From NCBI GenBank assembly GCA_017965725.1, contig JAGCPK010000113.1, positions 1 through 64,000 on the forward strand: 64,000 nucleotides of DNA, read 5' to 3'. The notes beneath the pieces are model-generated. The model saw only the letters and a list, made by a program, of their open reading frames with translations. It was not told the origin of the DNA and did not search any database. The position numbers were made by a program, and so were the translations under genes. How positions within the stretch are numbered: position 1 is the stretch's first letter; each line of letters begins with the position of its first letter. Positions 1-7,940 of this stretch are shown here, piece after piece. This stretch comes from Prevotella sp. (lineage in GTDB: Bacteria > Bacteroidota > Bacteroidia > Bacteroidales > Bacteroidaceae).

Positions 1-428
1 AGCCACTGCTCATCTGGGGTTCGTTAGGTATGGCGCTGGGCGCCTTTGGTGTAGCACTTACCTTCGGTAACGACAGCCTTGCACTCGTCACCGCTGCCTC
101 ACTGCTCCTCTATTCTGCTTGCTTCATGTTCTCATGGGGTCCCATCTGCTGGGTACTCATCGCCGAGATCTTCCCCAACACCATCCGTGGTGGTGCTGTG
201 GCTATCGCTGTGGCAGCCCAGTGGATATCCAACTTCATCGTCTCCTCCACCTTCGTGCCCATGTTCAACATGCACCTCAGCGAAGGCGATGACTTCGGCC
301 ACTGGTTCACCTACGGTCTCTACGGCATCCTCTGCGTCGTGGCTGCCCTCTTCGTCTGGAAACTCGTTCCCGAGACCAAAGGCAAGACCCTCGAGGATAT
401 GACCAAACTCTGGAAGAGCCGCATGTAA
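1..428 (+). CDS. Sugar:proton symporter (MFS, XylE-like), C-terminal part
   Basis: This is the 3' end of a major facilitator superfamily sugar transporter; the start lies before the window and the frame is open from the first bases. The visible part carries the last membrane segments, a PNTIRGG loop after an acidic AEIF stretch, and the PETKGKT motif just before the C-terminus, which is a hallmark of the XylE/GLUT sugar porter family. Such proteins import D-xylose or another hexose or pentose with a proton across the inner membrane. Substrate cannot be decided from the fragment, although the GH67 alpha-glucuronidase elsewhere in the window fits a xylan-using organism. A strong hairpin follows the stop codon, so this gene ends its transcript. 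Confidence 0.9.
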   Translation, partial: PLLIWGSLGMALGAFGVALTFGNDSLALVTAASLLLYSACFMFSWGPICWVLIAEIFPNTIRGGAVAIAVAAQWISNFIVSSTFVPMFNMHLSEGDDFGHWFTYGLYGILCVVAALFVWKLVPETKGKTLEDMTKLWKSRM

Positions 429-451
429 TACCAAACATTTTATCTATAAAC

Positions 452-480
452 ATAATGCCCGCCTGATTAGCGGGCATTAT
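452..480 (+). terminator. Hairpin terminator after the sugar transporter
   Basis: Perfect 11-bp stem (ATAATGCCCGC with GCGGGCATTAT) and a 7-nt loop, 23 bases after the transporter stop codon. The T-tract is weak, but AT-rich DNA follows. Confidence 0.75.
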
Positions 481-490
481 TGTATATATG

Positions 491-532
491 CATGATATTC
501 GGTTGAGGCCATACCCCGGTGGGGTATGACTT
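491..532. repeat. Solo copy of the 42-bp repeat found at 26040-26291
   Basis: The segment GATATTCGGTTGAGGC followed by ATACCCCGGTGGGGTATG aligns base for base with array units such as GAGATTTGGTTGAGAC-TTTCACCCGGTGGG and, at its right end, with the last array unit (TACCCCGGTGTGGTATG). It contains a perfect palindrome CATACCCC-GGT-GGGGTATG. It lies between the transporter terminator and the convergent DUF5686 gene. Confidence 0.7.
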
Positions 533-559
533 ACCAGAAATTTTGGGCTAGGAAATATT

Positions 560-3223
560 TTAGAACGTCATGCGGACCATGAAGCGGACACCGTGCTTGT
601 GGGCGGTGGGCAGTTCGTTGTAGTTCATACGACGCACATACTCCACATGGATAATCTTGAAGATGTTATGGATGCCGAGGGAAATCTCCCAATAGGGCTT
701 CTTCGGGTCGATGACATAGGAGCCTTCGGGGAAGTACATCAGCAGCGGGTTGCCGGCATTTTTCTCAAGGAAGGGATTGTTCTTCTCGGAGAGGTCGCCC
801 CACAGACAGCGCACGGCAATCCACTCACGCCACTTGAGTTTGCGGATGAGGGGGATGCGGTTAAGGATCTTGCCGTTGAGGTCCCAGTTGAGATGGGCAG
901 AGAGGTAACGGTCCATCGGGAACTCCATATTGTTAATGGCCTCGAAGGTGTAGTCCTGTACGATGTAGGAGAGGTTGGTCTGTGGCATAATGAGCAACGG
1001 ATAGGGCACCTTCTCCCACTCGATGCCGCCCTTGATGAGGAAGTCCATCTTTCCCCACGAACGGAGCCAGAAACGCTTGTAGATGCTAGCCTCGGTGAGA
1101 CTGTAACTATAGTCGCTGCCCAGCAGGCCCTTGATGCCGATGGTCTGGCTGACGGTGAACACAGGCGCGTCAAGGTTGATGGGCACACGACGCTGCTTGG
1201 TGTTGACGAAGGTCTCGCCCGGGGCGAAGCGCAACTCACCGCGAATCTCCGTGGTACGGAACTTACGGGAGGCGGCGGGTGTCCAACTGTCGTCGGGCAT
1301 GATGGTCTGGTCGTTGTGCTCATAGATCCGAGTGGCACGCTCTGCCACAGGGTGACTCCAGTTGGTCCATGTACTACGGTCGCTGCTCTCCGATAGCGGG
1401 ATATAATAGAGCGAGCCAGCAGCCTCGTTCTCCTCGGTCTTGAAGGACACGGTGGTGCGGAAGCCCCAGTCCTCCTCGCGCTCGAAGGTGAGCGACTGGC
1501 GGTTGTAGAAGAGCATCTTATCAACTTTCGCCCACTTGAAGGCGGTGAACACATTATCCTTATCGGTGCGCATGAACTTATCCGAGGGCGACTCGATATC
1601 ATAGGACGACGAGAGGGTCAGCGTGCGCATCGGGAACTCGCGCGGCAGGTACTCCTTCTTGTTGAACGACCAGATGATATCGCCCTTGTAATACCATTTC
1701 TTCGAATCCCATCCACGAGCCACATAGCCGCGGAAGAAGAAGTTGGAATCGAGGTTGGCAGTGGTCTGCGCAGAGATACGGGTACGGACACCATCGATGA
1801 AGTTCTTGGTAATCATGGTGTTGATAGGACCGATATCGACCTTGCTCGGGTGCTTCTTGGTGCCCGTCTCGACGAAGTTCTCAATGAAGGCCTTCGCCAC
1901 GAAGATGAGATACTTGAAGCCCTTGATCTGTTCGATGTTATGGATGAAGGCATCCATGCTGCTCTCACCCTTGGTGAGTTCCACCTGACGGTACTGCGCC
2001 CAGAAGTCGTCGCCACGCATCATGGCATTAACATCCTTCACCTCTTTCTTCTTGCCCTTGAAGAGTTGGCGGGGCAGTTCGTCGAAGGCATAGTCGGTGA
2101 GGCGCGTATTGCGGATGACGGCAAACTTCTGCAGGAAACTGGCCAACTTGATCTCAGTGAACATATCATCGACGCTGAGCACCCACTCGCCATTAGGCAA
2201 CTGACGGAACTCCTGGGTGATCTGCATATTCTCCACGAAGTTCACGTCGCTCTTCTTGGGGATGGTCATCTCACAGCGCTTCACCTGCCAACTGCTATCG
2301 GCAAGGATATACAGGTCGCCACGGAAACCGAAGTCCTGCTGGTTGTTGGGCAGGAAATGGAGATGGAAGCACTTGTCCTTCTCCACAAAGATGGTATCCT
2401 CGATATAATAACGGTAGAAGGCGATGGCCCCGGACCCGATAGGACTGGTGAAGGGATACTGGAGCATACGGATCTGGTCGTCATAGATATTCACATCGGT
2501 GAAGACATCCTTCATCACCGTATTGAGGATATCACCCGTCTGCACCAGATCGTTGATACCGCTAGAGTTCATACCCTTGATGATGACCTTCTCATTGTGG
2601 GGCTTCTTGCGATAGACCTTCTGCGACACGGTCTCATCGACGGAAATAGGCAGGATGAGTTTGTTGTTGTATGGACAGGTCTCCACCTGGTCGATGAGCC
2701 ATTGTTTCTTCTTGTATTTAGGCGAGTCGAGCAGCGCAGGGGTGATCTCATTGAGGGCCAGCGTGAGTTTCTGGTATTTGTTGTACTGGTAGAAGTCGTG
2801 GTTGTCGAGGTCGGTCTTCTTCTTGGCGGCAATGACCTTCTTCATCATCTCCACAGCGGGGTTGTTCTTACGACTATAGCGTTCGCGCTTCGACTTCACC
2901 GTCACCTCCTTCAACAGCGTGTTGTCGGGCTTCAGGTTGATATGGCAAGGACTCTTCAGGTTGCCATCCACCATCACCGTCTGCGACACATAACCCACGG
3001 CACTGAAGGTGATGCCCCAGCCGTTATGACGGGCTATCTGGTAATGACCGTCAATATCGGAGGCCACACCAACATTATGGCCCTTGTACTGCACACTGGC
3101 GAAGGGTATCGACTCACCCGTCTGCGCATCGGTAATCTGACCCGTTATCTGCTGGGCAGATAAGGTGATTAGTGACAGGTGGTAAGTGATAAGTACGAGC
3201 AGAATCTTTATCTTGACATTCAT
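560..3223 (-). CDS. DUF5686 / carboxypeptidase-regulatory-like domain outer-membrane protein
   Basis: This is an 887-residue exported protein. Residues 1-23 form a signal peptide ending in LSAQ; residues about 24-105 form the carboxypeptidase D regulatory-like beta-sandwich (QITGQITDAQTGESIPFASVQ, then the TVKS end typical of these Bacteroidetes proteins), and the rest is the DUF5686 region, which ends in aromatic residues (RMTF) as an outer-membrane beta-barrel would. The function of the family is not established; I infer an outer-membrane surface protein. It is the last gene of a five-gene minus-strand operon and its start overlaps the HAD gene stop by 4 bases. The signal peptide (residues 9-21) is largely encoded by a tandem heptanucleotide tract. 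Confidence 0.85.
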   Translation of the reverse strand: MNVKIKILLVLITYHLSLITLSAQQITGQITDAQTGESIPFASVQYKGHNVGVASDIDGHYQIARHNGWGITFSAVGYVSQTVMVDGNLKSPCHINLKPDNTLLKEVTVKSKRERYSRKNNPAVEMMKKVIAAKKKTDLDNHDFYQYNKYQKLTLALNEITPALLDSPKYKKKQWLIDQVETCPYNNKLILPISVDETVSQKVYRKKPHNEKVIIKGMNSSGINDLVQTGDILNTVMKDVFTDVNIYDDQIRMLQYPFTSPIGSGAIAFYRYYIEDTIFVEKDKCFHLHFLPNNQQDFGFRGDLYILADSSWQVKRCEMTIPKKSDVNFVENMQITQEFRQLPNGEWVLSVDDMFTEIKLASFLQKFAVIRNTRLTDYAFDELPRQLFKGKKKEVKDVNAMMRGDDFWAQYRQVELTKGESSMDAFIHNIEQIKGFKYLIFVAKAFIENFVETGTKKHPSKVDIGPINTMITKNFIDGVRTRISAQTTANLDSNFFFRGYVARGWDSKKWYYKGDIIWSFNKKEYLPREFPMRTLTLSSSYDIESPSDKFMRTDKDNVFTAFKWAKVDKMLFYNRQSLTFEREEDWGFRTTVSFKTEENEAAGSLYYIPLSESSDRSTWTNWSHPVAERATRIYEHNDQTIMPDDSWTPAASRKFRTTEIRGELRFAPGETFVNTKQRRVPINLDAPVFTVSQTIGIKGLLGSDYSYSLTEASIYKRFWLRSWGKMDFLIKGGIEWEKVPYPLLIMPQTNLSYIVQDYTFEAINNMEFPMDRYLSAHLNWDLNGKILNRIPLIRKLKWREWIAVRCLWGDLSEKNNPFLEKNAGNPLLMYFPEGSYVIDPKKPYWEISLGIHNIFKIIHVEYVRRMNYNELPTAHKHGVRFMVRMTF
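3165..3195 (-). repeat. Heptanucleotide tract inside the DUF5686 signal peptide
   Basis: On the plus strand: GTGATTA GTGACAG GTGGTAA GTGATAA GTA, i.e. more than four 7-bp units. In the coding direction it reads as LITYHLSLIT, supplying the hydrophobic part of the signal peptide. Confidence 0.85.
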
Positions 3224-3891
3224 AATAATTCCGTTAAGTTTGTTATTATCTGATGGGGGATGGACTCATCGACGGGATCATCCGTCCAGCCCTCGCCCTT
3301 AAACCATATCGTATGACAACCAGCCTTCTTGGCAGGGATGATATCCTTGTCTATCGAGTCGCCCACCACCACGACCTCCTCGGGTTGCAAGCCCAACGCC
3401 TCCACGCCGAGGGTGAAGATCTGCGGGTCGGGTTTGCGCACGCCCACCACGGCCGACTCGATAATCTGCTGGAAAAGGCCCTCGAAACCAAACTCACGCA
3501 GCACCACGGCGATGTTACCGTAGAAATTGCTGACGAGCACCATGGGGAAGTTCTTCTTCAACGCCTGCAGCACCTCCACGCTATGTGCCGTCTCGGCCTT
3601 GGTGCGTGCGTAGAGATCGTCGAGAAGGGATGAGTGGTAAGTGACAAGTGGTAAGTTGAGGTATTCCAATTGCAGGCGCAACTTGGTCTCCAACGTCTGA
3701 CGGAAGGTGAAGTCGGGCTGGATGATGGGATTTTTGCCCAACGTACGCTCACCATAGACATACGCCTCGCGGAACTGAGCCTCCGTGACAGGCACCTGCT
3801 GACGCTCATAGGCGTGCCAGAGCACCTTGCCCCAGTGCTGTCCACCCGTATCGAGGGTACCGCCGTAGTCGAAGATATAAGCCCGTATCAT
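3220..3891 (-). CDS. HAD-superfamily hydrolase with DxG motif
   Basis: This 223-residue cytosolic protein has HAD motifs in order: motif I DYGGTLD (Asp8), motif II LVSN, motif III Lys in VRKPDP, and motif IV GDSIDKD, with a helical C1-type cap between motifs I and II. Most members are phosphatases of small phosphorylated molecules. Motif I is odd: the second Asp of the usual DxDxT is Gly10. That residue is normally the general acid/base, so ordinary phosphatase activity is uncertain. A heptanucleotide tract encodes residues about 80-90 (LPLVTYHSSLL) in the cap. The gene lies between the CDP-alcohol transferase and DUF5686 in one operon, which suggests it acts on an intermediate or product of the same pathway. 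Substrate unknown. Confidence 0.85.
   Translation of the reverse strand: MIRAYIFDYGGTLDTGGQHWGKVLWHAYERQQVPVTEAQFREAYVYGERTLGKNPIIQPDFTFRQTLETKLRLQLEYLNLPLVTYHSSLLDDLYARTKAETAHSVEVLQALKKNFPMVLVSNFYGNIAVVLREFGFEGLFQQIIESAVVGVRKPDPQIFTLGVEALGLQPEEVVVVGDSIDKDIIPAKKAGCHTIWFKGEGWTDDPVDESIPHQIITNLTELL
3634..3657 (-). repeat. Heptanucleotide tract inside the HAD cap domain
   Basis: GTGGTAA GTGACAA GTGGTAA GTT on the plus strand; read in the coding direction it gives VTYHSSL. Same family as the tracts at 3165 and 34952. Confidence 0.8.
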
Positions 3892-3918
3892 TTATAATTT
3901 GACAATTTACAATTTTGC
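3891..3918. repeat. AT-rich heptanucleotide tract at a gene junction
   Basis: TTTATAA TTTGACA ATTTACA ATTTTGC spans the 15-base gap between the CDP-alcohol transferase stop and the HAD start. A related tract lies at 4843-4863 at the next junction upstream. Confidence 0.65.
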
Positions 3919-4836
3919 CATTTCGTTAGCGCAGAGGGTCTCGTGGGTACGGTGCATATAGACGTACATGACCTGAAACACGGTGAGTTCTATCAGCGGA
4001 TAGACCCAGGGACAGTTCAACAGGCAGGTGACGTAGATGATGATGGCCCGCGTATTGAAGGTGAGCAGGTTGGTATATTTCATCAGCGGCAAACTGCCCT
4101 TACGGAAGTCCTGACGCAACGTCTGGGGCATGTCCTCGGCATTTGGCCACTGGGTCTTCACCTTCTGGAAGAACGCCTGGAACTGCGGGGTGCGCGACTC
4201 CTGACTCTTACAGTAGTTGGCGTAATTAAAGTAGAAGATACGGTCGAGCCATTTGTCCTTGGGCAGACTCTCGTAGATCTTCCGCTGCTGGGCGTAGTTG
4301 TCGAGTTCGCTCCCTTCCTTGCCCAACAGGAAATAGAGGTGTATCTGACGGTAGTAGTCGGCCAGTGAACTCTGTTTGGAGTGGAAGATGAAACCCGCCG
4401 AAGCACAGAGCAGGAATGCCCAGATGCCCCATTGGATATCCGTGCCAGGGATGTTCTGAGGCCACAGGCGGAACACGATAGCCCAATAGATGGAGAAGAA
4501 CCACAGATCGCCAGCAAATCCGTCGAGCATCCTGCCAATCAGGGTCTTCTTGCCAGTGATACGTGCCATCTGACCATCGGTGGAGTCGCAGAAGTTGGCA
4601 AACATCAGCAACAATACGCCACAGATGTTATGCCACAGGTCGGTATAGTAGAACATGATTCCCGCCCCTACTCCGAGGAAGATGGAGAGAATGGTGATGA
4701 CATTAGGGTGGATATTAAACTTATTCCACAGTAAGGCGAACGCCAAACCGATAGGACGGGTGAAGTGGACATCGAGCCACTCCTCCGTGTCTTCTGACTT
4801 AAACGATAACTTCAGTAATTCCTTAAATGTTGACAT
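3907..4836 (-). CDS. CDP-alcohol phosphotransferase family membrane protein
   Basis: This 309-residue multi-spanning protein carries the CDP-alcohol phosphotransferase signature: D-S-T-D-G-Q-M-A-R, eight residues, G, three residues, D. Members move a phospho-alcohol from a CDP-alcohol to a lipid or other acceptor (or the reverse) in the membrane. The final Asp sits five positions after the third Asp (DGFAGD) instead of the usual four, so the metal site may differ from classical members. Only part of the protein is the family core; a hydrophilic central region of about 100 residues (QQRKIYESLPK onward) is extra. I chose the ATG at 4836, just after the upstream gene stop; an in-frame ATG at 4866 would overlap that gene. 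With the upstream nucleotidyltransferase it could form a CDP-activated headgroup pathway. Confidence 0.85.
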   Translation of the reverse strand: MSTFKELLKLSFKSEDTEEWLDVHFTRPIGLAFALLWNKFNIHPNVITILSIFLGVGAGIMFYYTDLWHNICGVLLLMFANFCDSTDGQMARITGKKTLIGRMLDGFAGDLWFFSIYWAIVFRLWPQNIPGTDIQWGIWAFLLCASAGFIFHSKQSSLADYYRQIHLYFLLGKEGSELDNYAQQRKIYESLPKDKWLDRIFYFNYANYCKSQESRTPQFQAFFQKVKTQWPNAEDMPQTLRQDFRKGSLPLMKYTNLLTFNTRAIIIYVTCLLNCPWVYPLIELTVFQVMYVYMHRTHETLCANEMAKL

Positions 4837-4840
4837 TATA

Positions 4841-5668
4841 TTATTTACAATTTGACAATTTCCCATTTAGTAAAGAGGCTATTGCCTCGGCGGCTTCTTC
4901 GCGACAGCGGGAGAAACTGGGCCAGTCGTTGAAGTCGATGAGACAAAACGAACCATCAGCCCTGATGATCGCATCACCGCCATAGACATCTACTCCTACA
5001 GCCTCAGCCAGTCGTTCACACTCACTCTGCAAGGCACAGACATCAAACGGATAATGGTGTGCAGCACCATTCCGACGTTCATCGTCGAACTTCGTCTGTC
5101 CATCGTCCGTGGGGTAGTAATAACGGAAGAATCCCGTGCCACAGACCCCATAGAACTTCACGAGATCGCCCACAACATGGGCACTCACCGTATATTCACG
5201 GATGCCACGCCGCTCCATGTCGGCTATCGCCTGGTGCAGCCTATCACCATCTGCTGCAAAGACCACATCGCCCTTTGACTGGGCAGCGGCATCACCCCGT
5301 TTCAGCCAGTAACCGTCAGGACCTTCCTGCGGAGGAATAGGGGTGCCTATGTGCTCCATGATACGCTGCAACCGACTACGGGCGCAATTCCTGACGCCCT
5401 CAGGGGTATTGATGACCTTGACGTGCTGCGCCTCCAACCAGGCAAGTGTTTCTGGTAGGCGCCCCATGGTAAGGACACACAGGGGACAATCCCCCAGTGT
5501 TTCGCGAACTTCGAACAGATGAAACAATCCCCCAGTATTTTCTGAGACCATCTCCACCAGATATCCCTGCTGCTGCAATCTCTCTGCCACTGCCTCCAGT
5601 ATCGCCTGATCTTTCTCGACGGAATTAGGCGAAAACCGCTCGGCCCGTTGTATCATCAACACCTTCAT
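4841..5668 (-). CDS. ATP-grasp-like protein in the headgroup operon
   Basis: This 275-residue cytosolic protein resembles an ATP-grasp enzyme. The C-terminal part has the typical metal- and nucleotide-binding end: VYGGDAIIRADG then LIDFNDWPSF, similar to the D-x-N-x-P signature of inositol-phosphate kinase-like and RimK-like ATP-grasp proteins, with a candidate ATP-binding lysine in YWLKRGDA. The N-terminal part (MKVLMIQRAERF) looks like the pre-ATP-grasp fold. Members either phosphorylate a small molecule or join a carboxylate to an amine or thiol; I cannot tell which. It starts within the stop codon of the nucleotidyltransferase gene (4-base overlap), so the two are translationally coupled. 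No close named family recognised. Confidence 0.7.
   Translation of the reverse strand: MKVLMIQRAERFSPNSVEKDQAILEAVAERLQQQGYLVEMVSENTGGLFHLFEVRETLGDCPLCVLTMGRLPETLAWLEAQHVKVINTPEGVRNCARSRLQRIMEHIGTPIPPQEGPDGYWLKRGDAAAQSKGDVVFAADGDRLHQAIADMERRGIREYTVSAHVVGDLVKFYGVCGTGFFRYYYPTDDGQTKFDDERRNGAAHHYPFDVCALQSECERLAEAVGVDVYGGDAIIRADGSFCLIDFNDWPSFSRCREEAAEAIASLLNGKLSNCK
4843..4863. repeat. AT-rich heptanucleotide tract at a gene junction
   Basis: ATTTACA ATTTGAC AATTTCC overlaps the last codons of the ATP-grasp gene (NGKLSNCK) and resembles the tract at 3891-3918. Confidence 0.6.
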
Positions 5669-6375
5669 CCTTTCAAGAATTCTTCTGCTTTCCGGATATC
5701 GCTGGCGTGATCAATATCGAGCACCTTCGAGAAGGGATAAGCCCTCAGGCGCAAGCCATCTGTCACCAAGGCGCGTTGGAAATTGCGCATCCGACTCTCC
5801 CCACGCTCTATGCAACGGTTCAAGACGGGGATGGAACTGGGTGTCAGGCCATAGATGCCACCACTGATGTACTTTGGCTGTTCGCACTGGTCGAGGAAAC
5901 CCGTAATCTGCAAGTCTTCATCAGTAGCGACATAAAGAGGTTTCTCGTCGTCGATATAGTCGGTGACACCCATCAATCCGTCGGCACTGCCCTGCCCTGC
6001 CAACGACTGGAAACGCTGCACATAAGCAGCAAACTCTCCCTCGCGAAAGATGGTATCGACAGTCGTCAACACAAAAGGTTCATCGTCCAGCCAACGACTC
6101 AGTTCCCACATGCTGTGCATGCTGCTGGGTGTTGACTTGACGATGAACTTCAGAGGCACTTGTCCCTCTTCCTGTATCTTATGCAGATGTTGCTGAACCT
6201 CTGTCATCTGTTCGTTACAGATAGCCACGACTTCCGTGGCACCGTTCTGCATGAACACACGAATCAGACGGTCTATCAGATGTTCCCCTCCTACCTTAAC
6301 TAAAGGTTTAGGGCTGTCTATTCCTTCCTGAGCAAGCCTGGATCCTTCACCAGCCGCTATGATGGCATACTTCAT
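5665..6375 (-). CDS. Sugar-phosphate/alcohol-phosphate nucleotidyltransferase
   Basis: This 236-residue enzyme has the nucleotidyltransferase fold of the GlmU/phosphocholine cytidylyltransferase type. The N-terminus IIAAGEGSRL plus SPKPLVKVGG is the NTP-binding loop with its lysine, and TTVDTIF holds the metal-binding Asp. It has no left-handed helix domain, so it is a single-domain transferase activating a phosphorylated sugar, cyclitol or amino-alcohol. Because a CDP-alcohol phosphotransferase lies two genes downstream, CTP is the likely nucleotide (inference). It is the first gene of the five-gene operon. A TACCTTTG element begins 17 bases upstream, leaving a 5' leader of only a few bases. 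Confidence 0.8.
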   Translation of the reverse strand: MKYAIIAAGEGSRLAQEGIDSPKPLVKVGGEHLIDRLIRVFMQNGATEVVAICNEQMTEVQQHLHKIQEEGQVPLKFIVKSTPSSMHSMWELSRWLDDEPFVLTTVDTIFREGEFAAYVQRFQSLAGQGSADGLMGVTDYIDDEKPLYVATDEDLQITGFLDQCEQPKYISGGIYGLTPSSIPVLNRCIERGESRMRNFQRALVTDGLRLRAYPFSKVLDIDHASDIRKAEEFLKG

Positions 6376-6384
6376 TTACGACTG

Positions 6385-6392
6385 CAAAGGTA
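6385..6392 (-). promoter_or_regulatory. Bacteroidetes -7 element for the headgroup operon
   Basis: CAAAGGTA on the plus strand is TACCTTTG on the minus strand. Only nine bases separate it from the nucleotidyltransferase ATG. No TTTG is seen at the -33 position. Confidence 0.55.
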
Positions 6393-6431
6393 GGCATTAT
6401 TTGGGATACGGGGAAATCTTTTTAGATAAAT

Positions 6432-7229
6432 TTATTTTTCTATCATTAATTTATCAGTATCGATGTCGCCAGAGCCACTCTTTTGCTGGCTATACTGCCT
6501 GACTTTTCCCCTAAGACTGATATCGCCACTTCCCACCAACTGGCAATCGACCTTCTTGCAGTCTCCATCGAAACGCACATCGATATCACCTGAGCCACGC
6601 AACGTGATATCCGTTTCCTGCACGTTACACTGGAACAGTTCCACATCGCCTGAGCCAATCAGGGTCACACTGGAAGTGATGGCCTCCAGCCGTTGGATAT
6701 CCACATCGCCTGAGCCTGTCAGTTCTGTGGTACAATGATCACAGAGAATGTCGTTGAAAGTCATGTCGCCAGAGCCTCGCAACACAATACTCATCTCATC
6801 GGTGTCTATATGCTTCTGACTGATGAAATCGCCTGATCCACTCAGCAACACGCTTACCAGGTCGGGCGACGTAACATGCACGGAAAGATCATTCATATTG
6901 CCAAAGTTGATGTTGACCATCCCAATCTTGCCCCTGTTACGGATAAAGAGCGTACCATCATCTACTGACGTTAAAATATTATTAACCAGATTCTCGGGAC
7001 CTTCTATGCGCACAGAGAACGTGTCTGCCTGGGTGTAATAGACCGTGGGGGAACCCAGAATCTCAATCTTCTCGAAACCTTTCAGTGGACGAATCTGTGT
7101 CACTTCTGGTCCTTCGTCGAAGATCTCTATGCTCTTTCTCCCACACGACACACATGACACACACGACACAATTGTCTGTGCCAATACCAGCACCAAGAGG
7201 CTGGCCATCAAACTCTTTTTTGCTTTCAT
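6432..7229 (-). CDS. DUF2807 (head-GIN domain) lipoprotein
   Basis: This 265-residue protein is probably an envelope lipoprotein. I chose the ATG at 7229 because it gives a signal peptide (MKAKKSLMASLLVLVLAQ) followed by a lipobox IVSC; an in-frame ATG at 7298 would add 23 residues in front. The rest is a DUF2807 beta-solenoid-like domain. It carries seven GSGD motifs at intervals of about 20 residues, each on one turn, the last in KSGSGDIDTDKL. The function of the family is unknown; an adhesin or surface scaffold role has been suggested by its name only. The signal peptide end is a three-fold 9-bp tandem repeat (VSC VSC VSC). It follows the M15 peptidase gene closely. Confidence 0.85.
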   Translation of the reverse strand: MKAKKSLMASLLVLVLAQTIVSCVSCVSCGRKSIEIFDEGPEVTQIRPLKGFEKIEILGSPTVYYTQADTFSVRIEGPENLVNNILTSVDDGTLFIRNRGKIGMVNINFGNMNDLSVHVTSPDLVSVLLSGSGDFISQKHIDTDEMSIVLRGSGDMTFNDILCDHCTTELTGSGDVDIQRLEAITSSVTLIGSGDVELFQCNVQETDITLRGSGDIDVRFDGDCKKVDCQLVGSGDISLRGKVRQYSQQKSGSGDIDTDKLMIEK

Positions 7230-7298
7230 AACCGTTCTGTTTTTTGAATTTCTGACTGTTTGACGTAAACAACAGCCAAAAAGTTTCAGAAAAGCCAT

Positions 7299-7934
7299 TT
7301 ATTTTTCAAAATGCTGGTAATCCTTCATCGTGTTCCAGTTGCCACCCCAACGGAAACCATGCTGGATAAAGAGCCTGTAGAGCAAGTCGCCCTTCACAAT
7401 CTTATAAGGATACGACTTACTACGGTCAGCATAGACACGTCCATTATCGGGAGAGATCAACTGTCGTCCGTCCTTCCCCTTTCGTACATAGGGATTATAA
7501 CGCGTATTGATATCGACAGCCATACCCATGGCGTGCTTGGAGAGTTTTGTCGTACCAGGCACGTTACGATAACAGAAACTGGAGGTGTTGTTATCTCTCA
7601 TCGACTGTTCATCGTCTGCGCTATATTCATCAATCAGACGGATCTTCTCTATCGGATATCTGGCCTCATAGAGTTTGCGGAAGATATCCACGAGATCCTG
7701 CGCAATGGCTTTGTTGCACACCAGTTCACCCTTGTGAACCTCCCCCTCTGCGTCGTAATGGAGCACCCGCACATGGCGCAGGTCACTACGGGCTACGGTA
7801 CATCCCTTAGGATAAGAGAGACCTTGCATCCGCGCGAAGAGGGAGTCGCTCAATGGAACTGACGAGAAATCCTGCGCCCTCAGGAAAGGCACAACCAAAA
7901 ACAAAAGGGAAAATAATAACAGTATTTTTTTCAT
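7299..7934 (-). CDS. M15-family peptidoglycan peptidase
   Basis: This 211-residue protein has a signal peptide (MKKILLLFSLLFLVVPFLRAQ) and an M15 D,D-/L,D-peptidase domain. The zinc site is visible: His and Asp in SKHAMGMAVDIN, and the second His in DYQHFE near the C-terminus. Enzymes of this kind cleave peptide cross-links or stem peptides of peptidoglycan in the periplasm. The N-terminal 60 residues are less conserved. It lies between a histidine kinase gene (6 bases upstream) and the DUF2807 lipoprotein, all on the minus strand, so the three probably share a transcript. The exact bond cleaved cannot be read from the sequence. Confidence 0.88.
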   Translation of the reverse strand: MKKILLLFSLLFLVVPFLRAQDFSSVPLSDSLFARMQGLSYPKGCTVARSDLRHVRVLHYDAEGEVHKGELVCNKAIAQDLVDIFRKLYEARYPIEKIRLIDEYSADDEQSMRDNNTSSFCYRNVPGTTKLSKHAMGMAVDINTRYNPYVRKGKDGRQLISPDNGRVYADRSKSYPYKIVKGDLLYRLFIQHGFRWGGNWNTMKDYQHFEK

Positions 7935-7940
7935 AATCTA

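Noticed and set aside
1850..3163. Long open frame on the plus strand (437 codons) opposite DUF5686
   Set aside because: It is the antisense of a clear gene, has no family match and reads His/Leu/Glu-rich shadow sequence.
4836..4866. Upstream start of the CDP-alcohol transferase at 4866
   Set aside because: It would overlap the ATP-grasp gene by 26 bases and add MGNCQIVNNI, which comes from the AT-rich repeat; the ATG at 4836 follows the stop.
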